Assembly (NCBI RefSeq): GCF_003751845.1
Contig: NZ_RJKQ01000004.1
Location: forward strand, 172,922-236,921
Origin: Enterobacter sp. BIGb0383
Lineage (GTDB): Bacteria > Pseudomonadota > Gammaproteobacteria > Enterobacterales > Enterobacteriaceae
Reading direction: 5' to 3'
DNA: 64,000 nucleotides
The notes beneath the pieces were generated by a model, which made no database searches, was not told the origin of the DNA, and was given only the letters and a program-made list of their open reading frames with translations. Of the stretch, positions 1 through 10,301 are shown in pieces; positions within the stretch are counted from its first letter, which is position 1, and each line of letters begins with the position of its first letter. The position numbers and the translations under genes are program-made.

Positions 1-277
1 CATCGATAATGGCATCGTAGCGAACGGCGCGAACGGCATCGCGAAAGGCCTGGCGTTCGGCCTTCACCGGTGCAGAGAACCAGGCTTTACGCCAGCGGCG
101 GATTGCCACCGGTATGACCCGATCAACAGCCTCATGCCAGGACGGGATCTGGGCGAAGCCCTCTTCTACCACCCAGTCAAAACGGATGCCCGGAATGGCC
201 TGCACCGCGTCCGTTAAGGCGGGTAGCGTATGCAATACGTCACCCATCGAAGAGGTTTTAACGATCAGTACCCGCAT
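1..277 (-). CDS. waaC: LPS heptosyltransferase I, N-terminal part (runs off window)
   Basis: Only the first 92 codons are present; the gene continues past base 1. The protein begins MRVLIVKTSSMGDVLHTLPA, the typical N-terminus of glycosyltransferase family 9 heptosyltransferases. WaaC adds the first L,D-heptose to Kdo on lipid A at the cytoplasmic face of the inner membrane. The ATG lies 3 bases after the waaF stop codon, so the two are co-transcribed in the hldD-waaF-waaC order of the enterobacterial LPS core cluster. Identification rests on this start, the GT9 pattern and the neighbourhood. Confidence 0.93.
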   Translation of the reverse strand, partial: MRVLIVKTSSMGDVLHTLPALTDAVQAIPGIRFDWVVEEGFAQIPSWHEAVDRVIPVAIRRWRKAWFSAPVKAERQAFRDAVRAVRYDAIID

Positions 278-280
278 TCG

Positions 281-1327
281 TTACCCTTCTTCGTTTAACA
301 GTAAGTCGTTGAGTTCATCGAGCACGCGCTGCGGCGTAATGTCGATCAGGCTTTGATGATAACCTTCGGCGGCATCGCCTTTACGCACCTTGTGGTAGCC
401 GGTAATCAGGCGGATAACGCGCGCTTTATGGGAAAGCGGTGGCGTAAAGTCCGGGCTGCTGGGACCATACAGGGCAACCAGCGGGCGGTTCAGCGCGGCG
501 GCAACGTGCATCAGCCCTGAGTCGTTGGAGACGACGGCTTTACAGGCGGCAATCAGGATTACTGCCTGTTCCAGCTGGGTTTCGCCCGCCAGATTGCGGC
601 ACCAGGCCTGCTGCTCCATGCTGAGCGTTGCGAGGATTTCGTTACCGGCTTCGTGGTCTTTTGCCGAACCGAAAAGAACGATCTGATAGCCTTCATCGAT
701 CAGCTGTTTCGCCAGTTCCGCATAATGGTAGTGCGGCCAGCGCTTCGCCGGGCCAAATTCCGCGCCGGGGCAGAAACCGATAAGCGGACGCTCTGAGGAA
801 AGAGCAAAAGCCTCGCAGGTCTGCGCTTTTTCGCTATCGTTCACCTGCAGCTGCGGCCACAGCAGCGGCTGCGGCAAGTCTTTCGCCGTGTGCATCGCAC
901 CTTTGTCATAGGCCAGCGCCACATAGCGCTCTACCATCAGCGGCCAGGCGGTTTTATCCAGCACGCGGGCGTCGTTGAGCAGACCGTAGCGCATCTCGCC
1001 GCGCCAGCCGGTACGCTGGGGTATTGCGGCGAAGAACGGCACCAGAGCAGATTTAAACGAGTTGGGCAGAACAAATGCGCGGTCGTAACGGCGCTCGCGC
1101 AGGCTGTGGCCCAGCTTACGGCGTGCGCCGATTTCCAGCGCCCCGTGGCCAAGCGGCATCGGGATCGCTTCGTTGACTTCCGGCATCCGCGATAACAGCG
1201 GACGGCACCACGCGGGTGCCATCACGTCGATCATCGCCTGGGGATAACGCGCCCTGAGCGTGCGATAGAGACTTTGCGACATCATCATGTCGCCCACCCA
1301 TGACGGGCCGATCACCAAAATCTTCAT
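281..1327 (-). CDS. waaF: ADP-heptose:LPS heptosyltransferase II
   Basis: A 348-residue GT9 glycosyltransferase that adds the second heptose of the LPS inner core from ADP-L-glycero-D-manno-heptose. It opens with MKILVIGPSWVGDMMMSQSL and has the ADP-heptose-site segment FCPGAEFGPAKRWP in the middle and a late NDSGLMHVAAAL motif, both characteristic of the family. Length matches the usual 348 residues. It lies between hldD, which makes its donor substrate, and waaC, all on the minus strand with gaps of 3-11 bases, so it is one operon. Confidence 0.97.
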   Translation of the reverse strand: MKILVIGPSWVGDMMMSQSLYRTLRARYPQAMIDVMAPAWCRPLLSRMPEVNEAIPMPLGHGALEIGARRKLGHSLRERRYDRAFVLPNSFKSALVPFFAAIPQRTGWRGEMRYGLLNDARVLDKTAWPLMVERYVALAYDKGAMHTAKDLPQPLLWPQLQVNDSEKAQTCEAFALSSERPLIGFCPGAEFGPAKRWPHYHYAELAKQLIDEGYQIVLFGSAKDHEAGNEILATLSMEQQAWCRNLAGETQLEQAVILIAACKAVVSNDSGLMHVAAALNRPLVALYGPSSPDFTPPLSHKARVIRLITGYHKVRKGDAAEGYHQSLIDITPQRVLDELNDLLLNEEG

Positions 1328-1338
1328 ACGGCTCCTGC

Positions 1339-2271
1339 TTACGCGTCCTGGTTCAGCCAGGCCATATATTCCGTTACGCCTTCGGCAACGGTTTTGAACG
1401 GCTTATCATAGCCCGCCGCGCGCAGGTTAGTCAGATCTGCCTGGGTGAAGGCCTGGTAGCGGCCTTTCAGTTTGTCCGGGAACGGGATGTATTCGATGCT
1501 GCCTTTCTGGTGGAATGCCAGGGTGGCATCGGCCACGGCCTGGAAGGATTCTGCCCGGCCGGTACCGAGGTTGTAGATACCGGATACGCCGTTTTCCCAG
1601 AACCACAGGTTCACCGCCGCCACGTCGCCAACGTAGACGAAATCGCGCTTGAAGTTTTCGCTACCGGAGAACAGTTTCGGACTTTCGCCGTTGTTCAACT
1701 GGGTGTTGAGATGGAAAGCGACGCTCGCCATGCTGCCTTTGTGGCCTTCACGCGGTCCGTAGACGTTGAAGTAGCGGAAGCCCACGACCGGAGAGTTCGC
1801 TTCCGGCAGGATCTGACGGACGTATTCATCGAACAGGAATTTGGAGTAGCCGTAGACGTTCAGCGGCTTCTCGTATTCGCGGGATTCAATAAAGTCGGAG
1901 GTGCGGCCGCCGTAGGTGGCTGCAGAGGACGCATAAAGGAAAGGAATTTCACGCTCCAGGCAGAAGTGCAGCAGCTCTTTCGAGTACTGATAGTTGTTAT
2001 CCATCATGTACTTGCCGTCCCACTCCGTGGTGGAAGAGCAGGCGCCTTCGTGGAAAATCGCCTCAATGTCGTCAAACTCTTCACCGGCCATAATCTGGAT
2101 AAGGAAATCCTCTTTATCCATATAGTCGGCGATGTCCAGGTCAACCAGGTTAACGAACTTGGTGCCGTCTTTGAGGTTGTCTACGACCAGAATATCGGTA
2201 ATGCCTTTGTCGTTCAGGGCCTTAACAATGTTGCTGCCAATAAAACCTGCGCCGCCAGTCACAATAATCAT
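1339..2271 (-). CDS. hldD: ADP-L-glycero-D-manno-heptose 6-epimerase
   Basis: The 310-residue epimerase converts ADP-D-glycero- to ADP-L-glycero-D-manno-heptose, the donor used by WaaF and WaaC. I start it at [16 protein letters not shown], which places the Rossmann GGxGxxG at the extreme N-terminus as in the family; a longer reading exists 5 codons upstream but adds nothing conserved. The short-chain dehydrogenase YxxxK catalytic pair is visible as YGYSK near residue 140. It heads the hldD-waaF-waaC operon and diverges from kbl. Confidence 0.97.
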   Translation of the reverse strand: MIIVTGGAGFIGSNIVKALNDKGITDILVVDNLKDGTKFVNLVDLDIADYMDKEDFLIQIMAGEEFDDIEAIFHEGACSSTTEWDGKYMMDNNYQYSKELLHFCLEREIPFLYASSAATYGGRTSDFIESREYEKPLNVYGYSKFLFDEYVRQILPEANSPVVGFRYFNVYGPREGHKGSMASVAFHLNTQLNNGESPKLFSGSENFKRDFVYVGDVAAVNLWFWENGVSGIYNLGTGRAESFQAVADATLAFHQKGSIEYIPFPDKLKGRYQAFTQADLTNLRAAGYDKPFKTVAEGVTEYMAWLNQDA

Positions 2272-2484
2272 TACGCTAACCTTCAAAATGTGGGGTTCCG
2301 GGACCGTCCCGGAGACGAATGCCGACTATCATACCATTACATTGTCCTGCCATCAGCCATTCACCGTTAACCGGAGATGCACGTGATTTATGCTGCAAAA
2401 CCGACAACTCATGATGTGTCATCTCGTATCACAGTATAGCTTTCGGTAAGATGTGCCGAAATTTGCTGAGTCTGGAGAACGACT

Positions 2485-3681
2485 ATGCGTGGGGATTTTT
2501 ATCAACAGCTGGCGAATGACCTGGAGACCGCACGTGCGGAAGGGTTATTCAAAGAAGAACGCATTATCACGTCCGCACAGCAGGCGGATATCACGGTTGG
2601 CGACGGTAGCCACGTGATCAACTTTTGCGCCAACAACTACCTTGGCCTGGCGAATCACCCCGAACTGATTGCCGCCGCGAAAGCGGGAATGGACAGCCAC
2701 GGTTTTGGGATGGCGTCGGTGCGCTTTATCTGTGGCACCCAGGACAGTCATAAGATGCTGGAGAAAAAGCTGGCCGATTTCTTAGGCATGGAAGATGCCA
2801 TTCTCTACTCCTCCTGCTTTGACGCCAACGGCGGCCTGTTTGAAACTCTGCTGGGTGCCGAAGATGCGATTATTTCCGATGCCCTGAACCACGCGTCGAT
2901 CATCGACGGCGTGCGCCTGTGTAAAGCGAAGCGCTTCCGCTACGCCAACAACGATATGCAGGAGCTGGAAACGCGCCTGCAAGAAGCCCGCGATGCGGGC
3001 GCTCGCCATATCCTGATCGCGACAGATGGCGTCTTCTCGATGGATGGCGTGATTGCCAACCTGAAAGGCGTCTGTGACCTGGCAGACAAATATAACGCGC
3101 TGGTGATGGTTGATGACTCTCACGCCGTGGGCTTTGTTGGCGATAACGGTCGCGGCTCCCACGAATATTGTGAGGTGATGGGCCGGGTAGACATTATTAC
3201 CGGTACCCTCGGCAAAGCCCTGGGCGGCGCGTCCGGCGGCTATACGGCAGCGCGTAAAGAGGTGGTTGAATGGCTGCGTCAGCGCTCCCGCCCGTATCTG
3301 TTCTCTAACTCCCTGGCACCGGCAATTGTGGCCGCTTCTATTAAGGTACTGGAGATGGTCGAGTCCGGGGCTGAACTGCGCGGCCGCCTGTGGGCCAACG
3401 CACGTCTGTTCCGTGAAAAAATGACCGCTGCAGGCTTTACCCTGGCCGGGGCCGATCACGCCATTATCCCGGTGATGCTGGGTGACGCGGTGGTGGCGCA
3501 AAACTTTGCCCGCGAGCTGCAAAAAGAGGGGATTTATGTCACCGGCTTCTTCTTCCCGGTGGTGCCAAAAGGTCAGGCGCGCATCCGTACCCAGATGTCT
3601 GCTGCCCACACCCCGGAACAAATTGAGCGTGCGGTTGAGGCCTTTACCCGTATCGGCAAACAACTGGGCGTGATTGCCTGA
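2485..3681 (+). CDS. kbl: 2-amino-3-ketobutyrate CoA ligase (glycine C-acetyltransferase)
   Basis: A 398-residue PLP-dependent alpha-oxoamine synthase that cleaves 2-amino-3-ketobutyrate with CoA to glycine and acetyl-CoA. The PLP lysine sits in GTLGKALGG, and the family's HASIIDG and DDSHAVGF (PLP-binding Asp/His) segments are present. An AGTCTGGAGAACG ribosome site precedes the ATG. tdh follows after 9 bases, so the two steps of threonine degradation are co-expressed and the unstable intermediate can pass between them. Confidence 0.97.
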   Translation: MRGDFYQQLANDLETARAEGLFKEERIITSAQQADITVGDGSHVINFCANNYLGLANHPELIAAAKAGMDSHGFGMASVRFICGTQDSHKMLEKKLADFLGMEDAILYSSCFDANGGLFETLLGAEDAIISDALNHASIIDGVRLCKAKRFRYANNDMQELETRLQEARDAGARHILIATDGVFSMDGVIANLKGVCDLADKYNALVMVDDSHAVGFVGDNGRGSHEYCEVMGRVDIITGTLGKALGGASGGYTAARKEVVEWLRQRSRPYLFSNSLAPAIVAASIKVLEMVESGAELRGRLWANARLFREKMTAAGFTLAGADHAIIPVMLGDAVVAQNFARELQKEGIYVTGFFFPVVPKGQARIRTQMSAAHTPEQIERAVEAFTRIGKQLGVIA

Positions 3682-3690
3682 GGACGTAAA

Positions 3691-4716
3691 ATGAAAGCAT
3701 TGTCCAAACTGAAAGCGGAAGAAGGGATTTGGATGACCGATGTTCCGACACCGGAAGTCGGCCATAACGACCTGCTGATTAAGATCCGCAAAACCGCGAT
3801 TTGCGGCACCGATGTGCATATCTACAACTGGGATGAGTGGTCGCAGAAGACCATTCCGGTTCCGATGGTTGTCGGTCATGAGTACGTGGGTGAAGTTATT
3901 GGCATTGGCCAGGAAGTGAAAGGCTTTAAAATTGGCGATCGCGTCTCCGGTGAAGGCCATATTACCTGCGGCCACTGCCGTAACTGCCGCGCCGGACGCA
4001 CGCATCTGTGCCGTAACACCGTTGGCGTTGGCGTCAACCGTCAGGGCTGCTTTGCCGAACAGCTGGTGATCCCGGCCTTTAACGCCTTCAAAATCCCCGA
4101 CAATATTTCTGACGATCTGGCTTCTATCTTTGACCCGTTCGGCAACGCTGTTCATACCGCGCTCTCCTTCGATCTCGTGGGTGAAGATGTGCTGGTGTCC
4201 GGTGCCGGGCCGATTGGCATTATGGCCGCTGCGGTGGCAAAACACGTTGGCGCACGCCATGTGGTGATTACCGACGTCAACGAATACCGTCTGGAGCTGG
4301 CGCGCAAAATGGGCGTCACCCGGGCGGTGAACGTGGCGAAGGAGAGCCTGACGGACGTGATGGCCGAGCTGGGCATGACCGAAGGCTTTGATGTGGGCCT
4401 GGAGATGTCCGGTGCGCCGCCGGCGTTCCGCACGATGCTCGATACCATGAACCACGGCGGCCGTATCGCCATGCTGGGTATCCCGCCGTCGGAGATGTCT
4501 ATCGACTGGAATAAAGTGATCTTTAAAGGTCTGTTTATTAAAGGCATCTACGGTCGCGAAATGTTCGAGACCTGGTACAAAATGGCGGCCCTTATCCAGT
4601 CTGGTCTGGATCTGTCCCCGATTATTACCCACCGCTTCAGCATTGATGAATTCCAGCAGGGCTTTGACGCGATGCGTTCAGGCCAGTCGGGGAAAGTGAT
4701 CCTCAGTTGGGACTAA
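3691..4716 (+). CDS. tdh: L-threonine 3-dehydrogenase
   Basis: A 341-residue medium-chain, zinc-dependent dehydrogenase that oxidises L-threonine to 2-amino-3-ketobutyrate with NAD. The catalytic-zinc cysteine is in TAICGTDVH (about residue 38). The structural zinc lobe is the four-cysteine stretch [15 protein letters not shown] near residues 93-107, and the nucleotide-binding GAGPIG follows at about 175. Length equals the E. coli enzyme. It is the second gene of the kbl-tdh operon, and a terminator-like hairpin follows. Confidence 0.97.
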   Translation: MKALSKLKAEEGIWMTDVPTPEVGHNDLLIKIRKTAICGTDVHIYNWDEWSQKTIPVPMVVGHEYVGEVIGIGQEVKGFKIGDRVSGEGHITCGHCRNCRAGRTHLCRNTVGVGVNRQGCFAEQLVIPAFNAFKIPDNISDDLASIFDPFGNAVHTALSFDLVGEDVLVSGAGPIGIMAAAVAKHVGARHVVITDVNEYRLELARKMGVTRAVNVAKESLTDVMAELGMTEGFDVGLEMSGAPPAFRTMLDTMNHGGRIAMLGIPPSEMSIDWNKVIFKGLFIKGIYGREMFETWYKMAALIQSGLDLSPIITHRFSIDEFQQGFDAMRSGQSGKVILSWD

Positions 4717-4724
4717 TCTGTAAG

Positions 4725-4755
4725 CCGGGCCGCGTATTACGCGGGCCGGTTTCTT
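4725..4755 (+). terminator. Rho-independent terminator of kbl-tdh
   Basis: A GC-rich inverted repeat (CCGGGCCGCGTA / TACGCGGGCCGG, one mismatch) begins 8 bases after the tdh stop and is followed by GTTTCTTT. It ends the kbl-tdh unit before the next plus-strand gene. Confidence 0.75.
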
Positions 4756-4813
4756 TCCCCCCGATCTTTATCATATACTCCCAGCGTCAAAAATAGTGAA
4801 AACTGGACGGCTA

Positions 4814-5767
4814 ATGAGCACGGCGAAGATCGATGTAAGCATTGTTATTCCTGTCTATAACGGCGGTGATGCCTTAGGAACGATGCTGGAAAAAATCCTC
4901 CGCGAAGACCGAATTAATCTGCAGCTTATCGTCGTTAATGATGGCTCCACGGATAATACCGCTGACGTTCTGCAAACTTTTAACGATCCCCGACTTACCG
5001 TGATATATCAGGAAAACCAGGGCGTCTATGCTGCCCGTAATGCGGGTATTGCCGCCCGCCGCGGCGACTGGCTTATTCTGCTGGATGCCGATGACGATTT
5101 TACCGATGATATGATTTTTGACCGTTTTTGCGAAGCTAACCGCCACGATGTGGATGTCTATATCGCCAACGGCTGGCGTAATGCGCCACGCGAAGGTCAT
5201 CGCTGCGACATGATTCATCGTCATCAGCCTTACAACCAGGCGATCAACGGCTTTCGCTGGATTAACCACGTGGTTTGCGCCCGTGAATGGCCGCACTATC
5301 TGTGGCTGCAAATTGTCAGGTCGGAATATATCAACCAGCTGCAGTTAACTTTCCAGCTGGGTAGCAGCCATAAAGATATTCTCTGGACTACCGAACTGGG
5401 ATTAGGCAACGGCCGTTTTTATATTTCTGATAAGCCTGACTACGTCTATTGTGACAACCAGAATTCCATTACCCATAGCAAAAAATATTTCGACTCGCGC
5501 ACCCTCAGCTATATTGGCGTGATAAGCCAGCTGATTTGCTGGGCGAATGAGGCGCGCTATCACGACGTCAAACGGGCGCTGTTGATCCACGCGGTCGAGG
5601 AAGCCCGCCACTTCTTCGGAATATACCGGAAGAAAACCAAAGATAAACCCTACGCGAGAGCACAGTTCCGCCAGCAGGTGCGCTTTGGGGATCTGCTTAA
5701 AGGCGTGAATAGCGGACGTAAGCTGTGGTTCCTGCTACGGCTTTATATCGCGCTTGCGAGACCCTAA
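4814..5767 (+). CDS. Family 2 glycosyltransferase, WaaH/YibD-like
   Basis: A 317-residue GT-A glycosyltransferase. The N-terminus has the donor-binding VSIVIPVYNGG, then VVNDGSTDNT and the metal-binding DADDD near residue 95. A later segment, KDILWTTELGL, resembles the matching part of E. coli WaaH (YibD), a glucuronosyltransferase acting on the LPS core and encoded at the same place next to tdh. The overall similarity seems only moderate, so the sugar transferred is uncertain. An upstream in-frame ATG at 4796 is possible; I prefer 4814, which matches GT2 N-termini. A symmetrical terminator follows. Confidence 0.8.
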   Translation: MSTAKIDVSIVIPVYNGGDALGTMLEKILREDRINLQLIVVNDGSTDNTADVLQTFNDPRLTVIYQENQGVYAARNAGIAARRGDWLILLDADDDFTDDMIFDRFCEANRHDVDVYIANGWRNAPREGHRCDMIHRHQPYNQAINGFRWINHVVCAREWPHYLWLQIVRSEYINQLQLTFQLGSSHKDILWTTELGLGNGRFYISDKPDYVYCDNQNSITHSKKYFDSRTLSYIGVISQLICWANEARYHDVKRALLIHAVEEARHFFGIYRKKTKDKPYARAQFRQQVRFGDLLKGVNSGRKLWFLLRLYIALARP

Positions 5768-5769
5768 AT

Positions 5770-5796
5770 AAAAAACCTGCCGTCGGCAGGTTTTTT
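5770..5796. terminator. Bidirectional terminator between the glycosyltransferase and yibQ
   Basis: A perfect inverted repeat, ACCTGCC-GTC-GGCAGGT, is flanked by A6 on one side and T6 on the other. It sits between two convergent genes only 30 bases apart and can serve both. Confidence 0.92.
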
Positions 5797-5797
5797 A

Positions 5798-6718
5798 TTA
5801 CTTCCAGCCCTGCCACTGATGGCGGTAATAGTTCACCAGGGCGCTTTCATTAAAGCTTTCACTTATCACGGTGAAGAAGCGGCTGGTGGGTACGGGCGCG
5901 AGGGGCTGCTTCGGCTGGCATAGCTTCACGCCCCGGAACGGATTACGTGGCGTATTGCCCGGCGGCGTCAGATTTGGCGTTGAGGTATCGGTCTGCGGCT
6001 CGTTCAGCAGGCTGCTGGCCTGGACCAGGGTGATATCAGAAGGCAGTGTCGGCAGCATTTGCTGCAGGACGCGCACCGTCGAGGGATGCGGGTGCCCGAT
6101 AGCGATAGCCGATCCGTTGCGGCGCGCCAGTTCGACCGCCCGGGTAAACTGGCGGCGAATATCGGCCTCGTTCTGGGTATCGTCGAGGAACACTTTGCGC
6201 TTAATCACCTTCACCCCGGTTCCTGCCGCTGCGCGCATGGCCTGGCTGTTGCCAATCGTCATGCTATCCAGGAAGTAAAGGTTGTAGCGTTCCAGCGCCT
6301 GCATCACTTTCTGCATGCCGAACAGACTGGAGGTCATGGCGCTGCCCATATGATTGTTCAGCCCGACAGCGTAAGGCACGCTGTTGACCGCCTCGCGGAT
6401 AATGCGCTCAATTTCATCGCTGCTCATATCCGGGCGCAGGGTGTCTTTCTCCAGCGGCTGTTTGCTGAGCGGTGCCATCGGCAGGTGAATAAGCACTTCG
6501 TGCCCTGCCTGATGGGCTTTGGTTGCCATTTCTCGGGCGTGAGGTGCGTTCGGTAAGACGGCAACGGAGAGGGCCGGTGGCATCGCCAGGACCTGGTTTT
6601 CGGTATGCGGGCGGTAGCCAAAATCGTCAATAACGATGGCGAGCTTTCCGGCAAAAACCGGCGCGGCTAAGGCTAGCGCGCCGACGACAACACATAACAG
6701 TCGACGAAATTGAAGCAA
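5798..6718 (-). CDS. yibQ: Divergent polysaccharide deacetylase family protein YibQ
   Basis: A 306-residue exported protein of the divergent polysaccharide deacetylase family. A signal peptide covers about residues 1-23 (ending VFAG), followed by KLAIVIDDFGYRP, which carries the family's Asp pair, and later GLNNHMGS and AIGHPHPST, where metal-ligand histidines lie. Translation appears to begin at a TTG codon (MLQFRRLL), which aligns with known YibQ starts; no in-frame ATG gives a signal peptide. Its start is 3 bases from the envC stop, so it is the last gene of gpmM-envC-yibQ. Substrate unknown. Confidence 0.9.
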   Translation of the reverse strand: MLQFRRLLCVVVGALALAAPVFAGKLAIVIDDFGYRPHTENQVLAMPPALSVAVLPNAPHAREMATKAHQAGHEVLIHLPMAPLSKQPLEKDTLRPDMSSDEIERIIREAVNSVPYAVGLNNHMGSAMTSSLFGMQKVMQALERYNLYFLDSMTIGNSQAMRAAAGTGVKVIKRKVFLDDTQNEADIRRQFTRAVELARRNGSAIAIGHPHPSTVRVLQQMLPTLPSDITLVQASSLLNEPQTDTSTPNLTPPGNTPRNPFRGVKLCQPKQPLAPVPTSRFFTVISESFNESALVNYYRHQWQGWK

Positions 6719-6721
6719 AAC

Positions 6722-7987
6722 TTATCTTCCCAACCACGGCTGTGGATTGACCGCCTGACCCTGGCGGCGAATTTCGAAATAGAGCGACGGTCTGCCCTGA
6801 CCTCCGCTGCTGCCCACCAGAGCAATCGGCTGACCCGCACGAACCTGGGTGCCGACGCTGACCAGCGCGCTTTGATTATAGCCGTAAAGACTCATATCGC
6901 CTTTCCCGTGCTCTACCACTACCACAAGGCCATAGCCCTGTAGCCAGTCGGCGAGGATCACGCGGCCATCGGCGATGGCTTTAACCTCGGTGCCTTCGGC
7001 CGCCGCGATGACCATCCCCTTCCAACGTAGCTCACCCTGGAGCTGTTCGCCATAGCGATGGATCGTTGAGCCACGGACGGGCCAGTAGGCCTGTCCGCGC
7101 GGAGCGCCCAGGCCGTCGGTGCGTGCCATCAGAGATTTTTCACTCTCCGTTGGCTTGTAGGTGGAACCTTTGCGGGTGGCTTCCTGCTGGCGATTACGGA
7201 CCGCCTGGGCCTCGCGGGCTTCACGCTCGGCGCGGGCTTTGGCCGCCGCTTCCGCTTTGGCGATACTGCCGCGCAGACGGGATTCGTTAGCCCGCATCTC
7301 GCCCAGCTGCTGCTGACCTGCCTGAATCGAAGATTCCAGCCCGGAGAGGGTTTTCTTACGTTCGTTGCGGGCCTGCTCCAGCTTCGCCTGCTGGGCGCGC
7401 TGTTCGTACAGCAATGTCTGCTGCTGGCTCTGTTTCTCTTCCAGCGCCGCCTTCTGCGTGGCGACCTCTTCCCGCGTCTGTTTAAGCTGGGCGATCGTCT
7501 CCTGGCGGGCCTGGTTCAGATAGCCGAAATAGGCCTGTAGCCGCTGACCGCGCTGGCTCTCTTCACCGCTCAGCAGCATCTGCATGCCGGTATGCTCGCC
7601 CTGACGGAACGCGGCATCCAACTGGGCCGCAAGATTGCGTTCCTGGCTGGTTTTCTGCTGTTCCAGCCGGGCCAGAGAGGCGCTCATCTCATCGACTTGT
7701 TTATTGAGCTGGGCGAGGGTGTTCTGGGTTTCGCGAAGCGCACGGGCCGCGGCGGAGATCGCCACTTCCTGCTCTTTCAGCTGTGCCTGCAGGCCGCTGC
7801 GCTGCTGTTGCTGCTGGCGAACCGCACGCTCTTTGGCGGCGATATCGGCCTGAATGGATTTGAGCTGGTCGCGGTCGTCCGCGTGGGCGGAAAAGGCGCA
7901 CAGCAAAACGCCAGCGCTGAGTGCGCTGGCGCAAAGCAGGGGCCTGAAATCAGCCCATTTGAATGAAAAAATCGCCTTTCCCCTCAT
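6722..7987 (-). CDS. envC: Murein hydrolase activator EnvC
   Basis: A 421-residue periplasmic protein. A signal peptide ends at about residue 36 (AFSAHA). Long coiled coils rich in Q, E, K and R span roughly 38-280, and a C-terminal LytM/peptidase M23-type domain runs from about 300 to the end (GAPRGQAYWPVRG ... GLVVVVEHGKG ... LVGSSGGQGRPSLYFEIR). EnvC is recruited to the divisome by FtsEX and activates amidases AmiA and AmiB for septal murein splitting; its own LytM domain lacks the zinc ligands and is catalytically dead in the known homologue. It lies 9 bases downstream of gpmM. Confidence 0.96.
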   Translation of the reverse strand: MRGKAIFSFKWADFRPLLCASALSAGVLLCAFSAHADDRDQLKSIQADIAAKERAVRQQQQQRSGLQAQLKEQEVAISAAARALRETQNTLAQLNKQVDEMSASLARLEQQKTSQERNLAAQLDAAFRQGEHTGMQMLLSGEESQRGQRLQAYFGYLNQARQETIAQLKQTREEVATQKAALEEKQSQQQTLLYEQRAQQAKLEQARNERKKTLSGLESSIQAGQQQLGEMRANESRLRGSIAKAEAAAKARAEREAREAQAVRNRQQEATRKGSTYKPTESEKSLMARTDGLGAPRGQAYWPVRGSTIHRYGEQLQGELRWKGMVIAAAEGTEVKAIADGRVILADWLQGYGLVVVVEHGKGDMSLYGYNQSALVSVGTQVRAGQPIALVGSSGGQGRPSLYFEIRRQGQAVNPQPWLGR

Positions 7988-7996
7988 GGGGAGCGA

Positions 7997-9544
7997 TTAT
8001 TCCACGATGAACAGCGGCTTACCAGTCATCTGTTGCGGGATTTCCATGCCCATCAGCGTCAGCATGGTCGGGGCGATATCGGAAAGCTTGCCGCCTTCAA
8101 CCGCTTTCACCGATTTTGCACCAACGTAGATCAGCGGCACCGGCAGGTTAGTGTGCGCGGTGTGCGCCTGGCCGGTGGACGGATCGCGCATCTGCTCGGC
8201 GTTGCCGTGGTCAGCGGTCACCAGCAGCTGGCCGCCAACGTTTTCAACCGCACGGGCAACCTGAGCAATGCAGTTATCCAGAGTTTCTACTGCGGCAATC
8301 GCCGCGTCGAAAACGCCCGTATGGCCGACCATATCGCCATTAGGGTAGTTACAGATAATGGTGTCGTACTTGCCGCTTTCGATGGCACCGACCAGTTTTT
8401 CGGTTAGCTCCGCAGAGCTCATTTCCGGCTGCAGATCGTAGGTTGCCACTTTCGGGGAGTTGATCAGAATACGGTCTTCGCCCGGGAAAGGCTCTTCCAC
8501 ACCGCCGTTAAAAAAGAAGGTGACGTGGGCGTATTTCTCGGTTTCAGAGATGCGCAGCTGGGTCTTGTCGTTTTTTGCCATCCACTCACCAAGGGTATTT
8601 TCCAGCGAGGTCGGTGGGTAGGCGCAGGACGTGTTGATGTCGGCCGCGTACTGGCTCAGCATCACGAAATCAGAGAACTGCACCACTTTCTTACGCGCAA
8701 AACCGTCGAAGTCCGCATTAACAAAGGCGCGGGTAATCTGGCGTGCACGGTCGGCGCGGAAGTTCATAAAGATCAGCGCGTCGCCGTCTTCCATTGCCGC
8801 GTCGGCATCGCCTGCTGCGCGGATCACGGTCGGCTTAACGAATTCGTCGTTTTCATCACGGGAGTAGGCTGCCTGCAGGCCTGCAACGGCGGAGTCAGCC
8901 ACAAACTCGCCCTTAGCCTGGGTCATGAGATCATAGGCCAGTTCAACGCGATCCCAGCGGTTATCGCGATCCATAGCAAAGTAGCGACCGATAATCGTGG
9001 CCACGCGGCCTTTGCCCAGCGCGGCAAACTTCTCTTCGAAGGCTTTCAGGGAGGACTCGGCGCTACGCGGCGGCGTATCGCGGCCGTCGAGGAAGGCGTG
9101 CAGATAGATTTTTTCTGCGCCGCGCTCTGCGGCCAGTTCGGCCATCGCCATAATGTGATCTTCATGGCTGTGCACGCCGCCTGCCGAGAGCAGGCCCATA
9201 ATATGCACCGCTTTACCGGCCGCGGCCGCTTTGTCGACGGCACCGGTCAGCGCCGGATTAGTGAAGAAAGTGCGTTCTTTAATTTCAACGTCGAGGCGGG
9301 TCAGGTCCTGATAGACGATACGGCCGGCACCCAGGTTAACGTGGCCCACTTCGGAGTTGCCCATCTGGCGATCCGGCAGGCCCACTTCCAGGCCGGAAGC
9401 GTCAATCAGGGTATGCGGGCGTTTGGCCCACAGGGCGTCCATCACCGGGGTTTTCGCGCTATAGATGGCGTTATCCTGCTGCTCTTCGCGGTAGCCGTAG
9501 CCATCGAGAATCACCAGTACCATTGGTTTTTTTGAAGCCGGCAT
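7997..9544 (-). CDS. gpmM: Phosphoglycerate mutase, 2,3-BPG-independent
   Basis: A 515-residue manganese-dependent mutase that interconverts 3- and 2-phosphoglycerate in glycolysis, a member of the alkaline phosphatase superfamily. [11 protein letters not shown] near the N-terminus carries the first metal Asp, the phospho-serine is in [13 protein letters not shown] (about residue 64), and [10 protein letters not shown] near 445 supplies further metal ligands. It is the promoter-proximal gene of gpmM-envC-yibQ and is divergent from yibN across about 250 bases. Also called gpmI. Confidence 0.97.
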   Translation of the reverse strand: MPASKKPMVLVILDGYGYREEQQDNAIYSAKTPVMDALWAKRPHTLIDASGLEVGLPDRQMGNSEVGHVNLGAGRIVYQDLTRLDVEIKERTFFTNPALTGAVDKAAAAGKAVHIMGLLSAGGVHSHEDHIMAMAELAAERGAEKIYLHAFLDGRDTPPRSAESSLKAFEEKFAALGKGRVATIIGRYFAMDRDNRWDRVELAYDLMTQAKGEFVADSAVAGLQAAYSRDENDEFVKPTVIRAAGDADAAMEDGDALIFMNFRADRARQITRAFVNADFDGFARKKVVQFSDFVMLSQYAADINTSCAYPPTSLENTLGEWMAKNDKTQLRISETEKYAHVTFFFNGGVEEPFPGEDRILINSPKVATYDLQPEMSSAELTEKLVGAIESGKYDTIICNYPNGDMVGHTGVFDAAIAAVETLDNCIAQVARAVENVGGQLLVTADHGNAEQMRDPSTGQAHTAHTNLPVPLIYVGAKSVKAVEGGKLSDIAPTMLTLMGMEIPQQMTGKPLFIVE

Positions 9545-9791
9545 TGCAATAACCTCATGCTTATAAGAATGAAATTTTTGTGTAATTTTACTACAGCTGA
9601 ATCGTTAAGATAGCCTCGGAAGATCAAAGAATGCGCCTGTGTATGCTGCTGATTACTGTCGTTACGTCATTTTTTCCGTAACAGTCCGCAGAAAATGCAT
9701 TACATCGCGCTCTCTGGCTGTATTTGCTACAGCGCACAGGTATACTCCTTGCCTGGTTTTTTTAATCACTGAGTCGGGAGTCGTTACCCCC

Positions 9792-10223
9792 ATGCAAGAA
9801 ATTATGCAATTCATCGGCCGCAACACCATACTCTGTATCGCGTGGGTTGTGATTTTTGCCGCCGTGCTCTATACCACGTTTAAGGGCTTAGCCTCGAAGG
9901 TCAAAGTGATTACGCGCGGCGAAGCAACGCGTCTGATCAACAAAGAAGAGGGCATCGTGGTTGACCTGCGTCAGCGTGATGACTTCCGCAAAGGGCACAT
10001 CGTTGACTCACTGAACGTGCTGCCGACCGAAATCAAAGCCAATAACTTCGGCGAGCTGGACAAGCACAAAAGCAAACCTGTTATCGTGGCTGATGCTTCC
10101 GGCATGCAGTCACAGGAATCTGCTAACCTGCTGATTAAAGCCGGGTTTGAGCAGGTTTATCTGCTGAAAGACGGTATTGCTGGCTGGCGCGGCGAGAACC
10201 TGCCGCTGGTGCGCGGGAAGTAA
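9792..10223 (+). CDS. yibN: Membrane-anchored rhodanese-like protein YibN
   Basis: A 143-residue protein with one N-terminal transmembrane segment (about residues 12-30, [20 protein letters not shown]) and a cytoplasmic rhodanese domain ([19 protein letters not shown] ... [15 protein letters not shown]). The active-site loop reads [11 protein letters not shown], with no cysteine where an active sulfurtransferase has one, so it is probably catalytically dead and structural or binding in role. The start at [11 protein letters not shown] is the family start; an open in-frame extension 51 codons upstream has no conserved content. First gene of yibN-grxC-secB-gpsA. Confidence 0.93.
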   Translation: MQEIMQFIGRNTILCIAWVVIFAAVLYTTFKGLASKVKVITRGEATRLINKEEGIVVDLRQRDDFRKGHIVDSLNVLPTEIKANNFGELDKHKSKPVIVADASGMQSQESANLLIKAGFEQVYLLKDGIAGWRGENLPLVRGK

Positions 10224-10301
10224 TTTACCCGTGCCGTTCAGGCGCAAATCATTATTGGTGGTTTGCAACATGAAATCCATAGGGTAAAAAAGGAAACGGT
10301 C

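Noticed and set aside
2782..4632. A 616-codon open frame on the minus strand opposite kbl and tdh
   Set aside because: Shadow of GC-rich coding sequence: His/Gly/Ala/Arg-rich translation with no family motif, lying wholly antisense to two certain genes.
9639..9791. N-terminal extension of yibN
   Set aside because: The extra 51 codons overlap the promoter region, lack a ribosome site and would bury the membrane anchor inside the protein.
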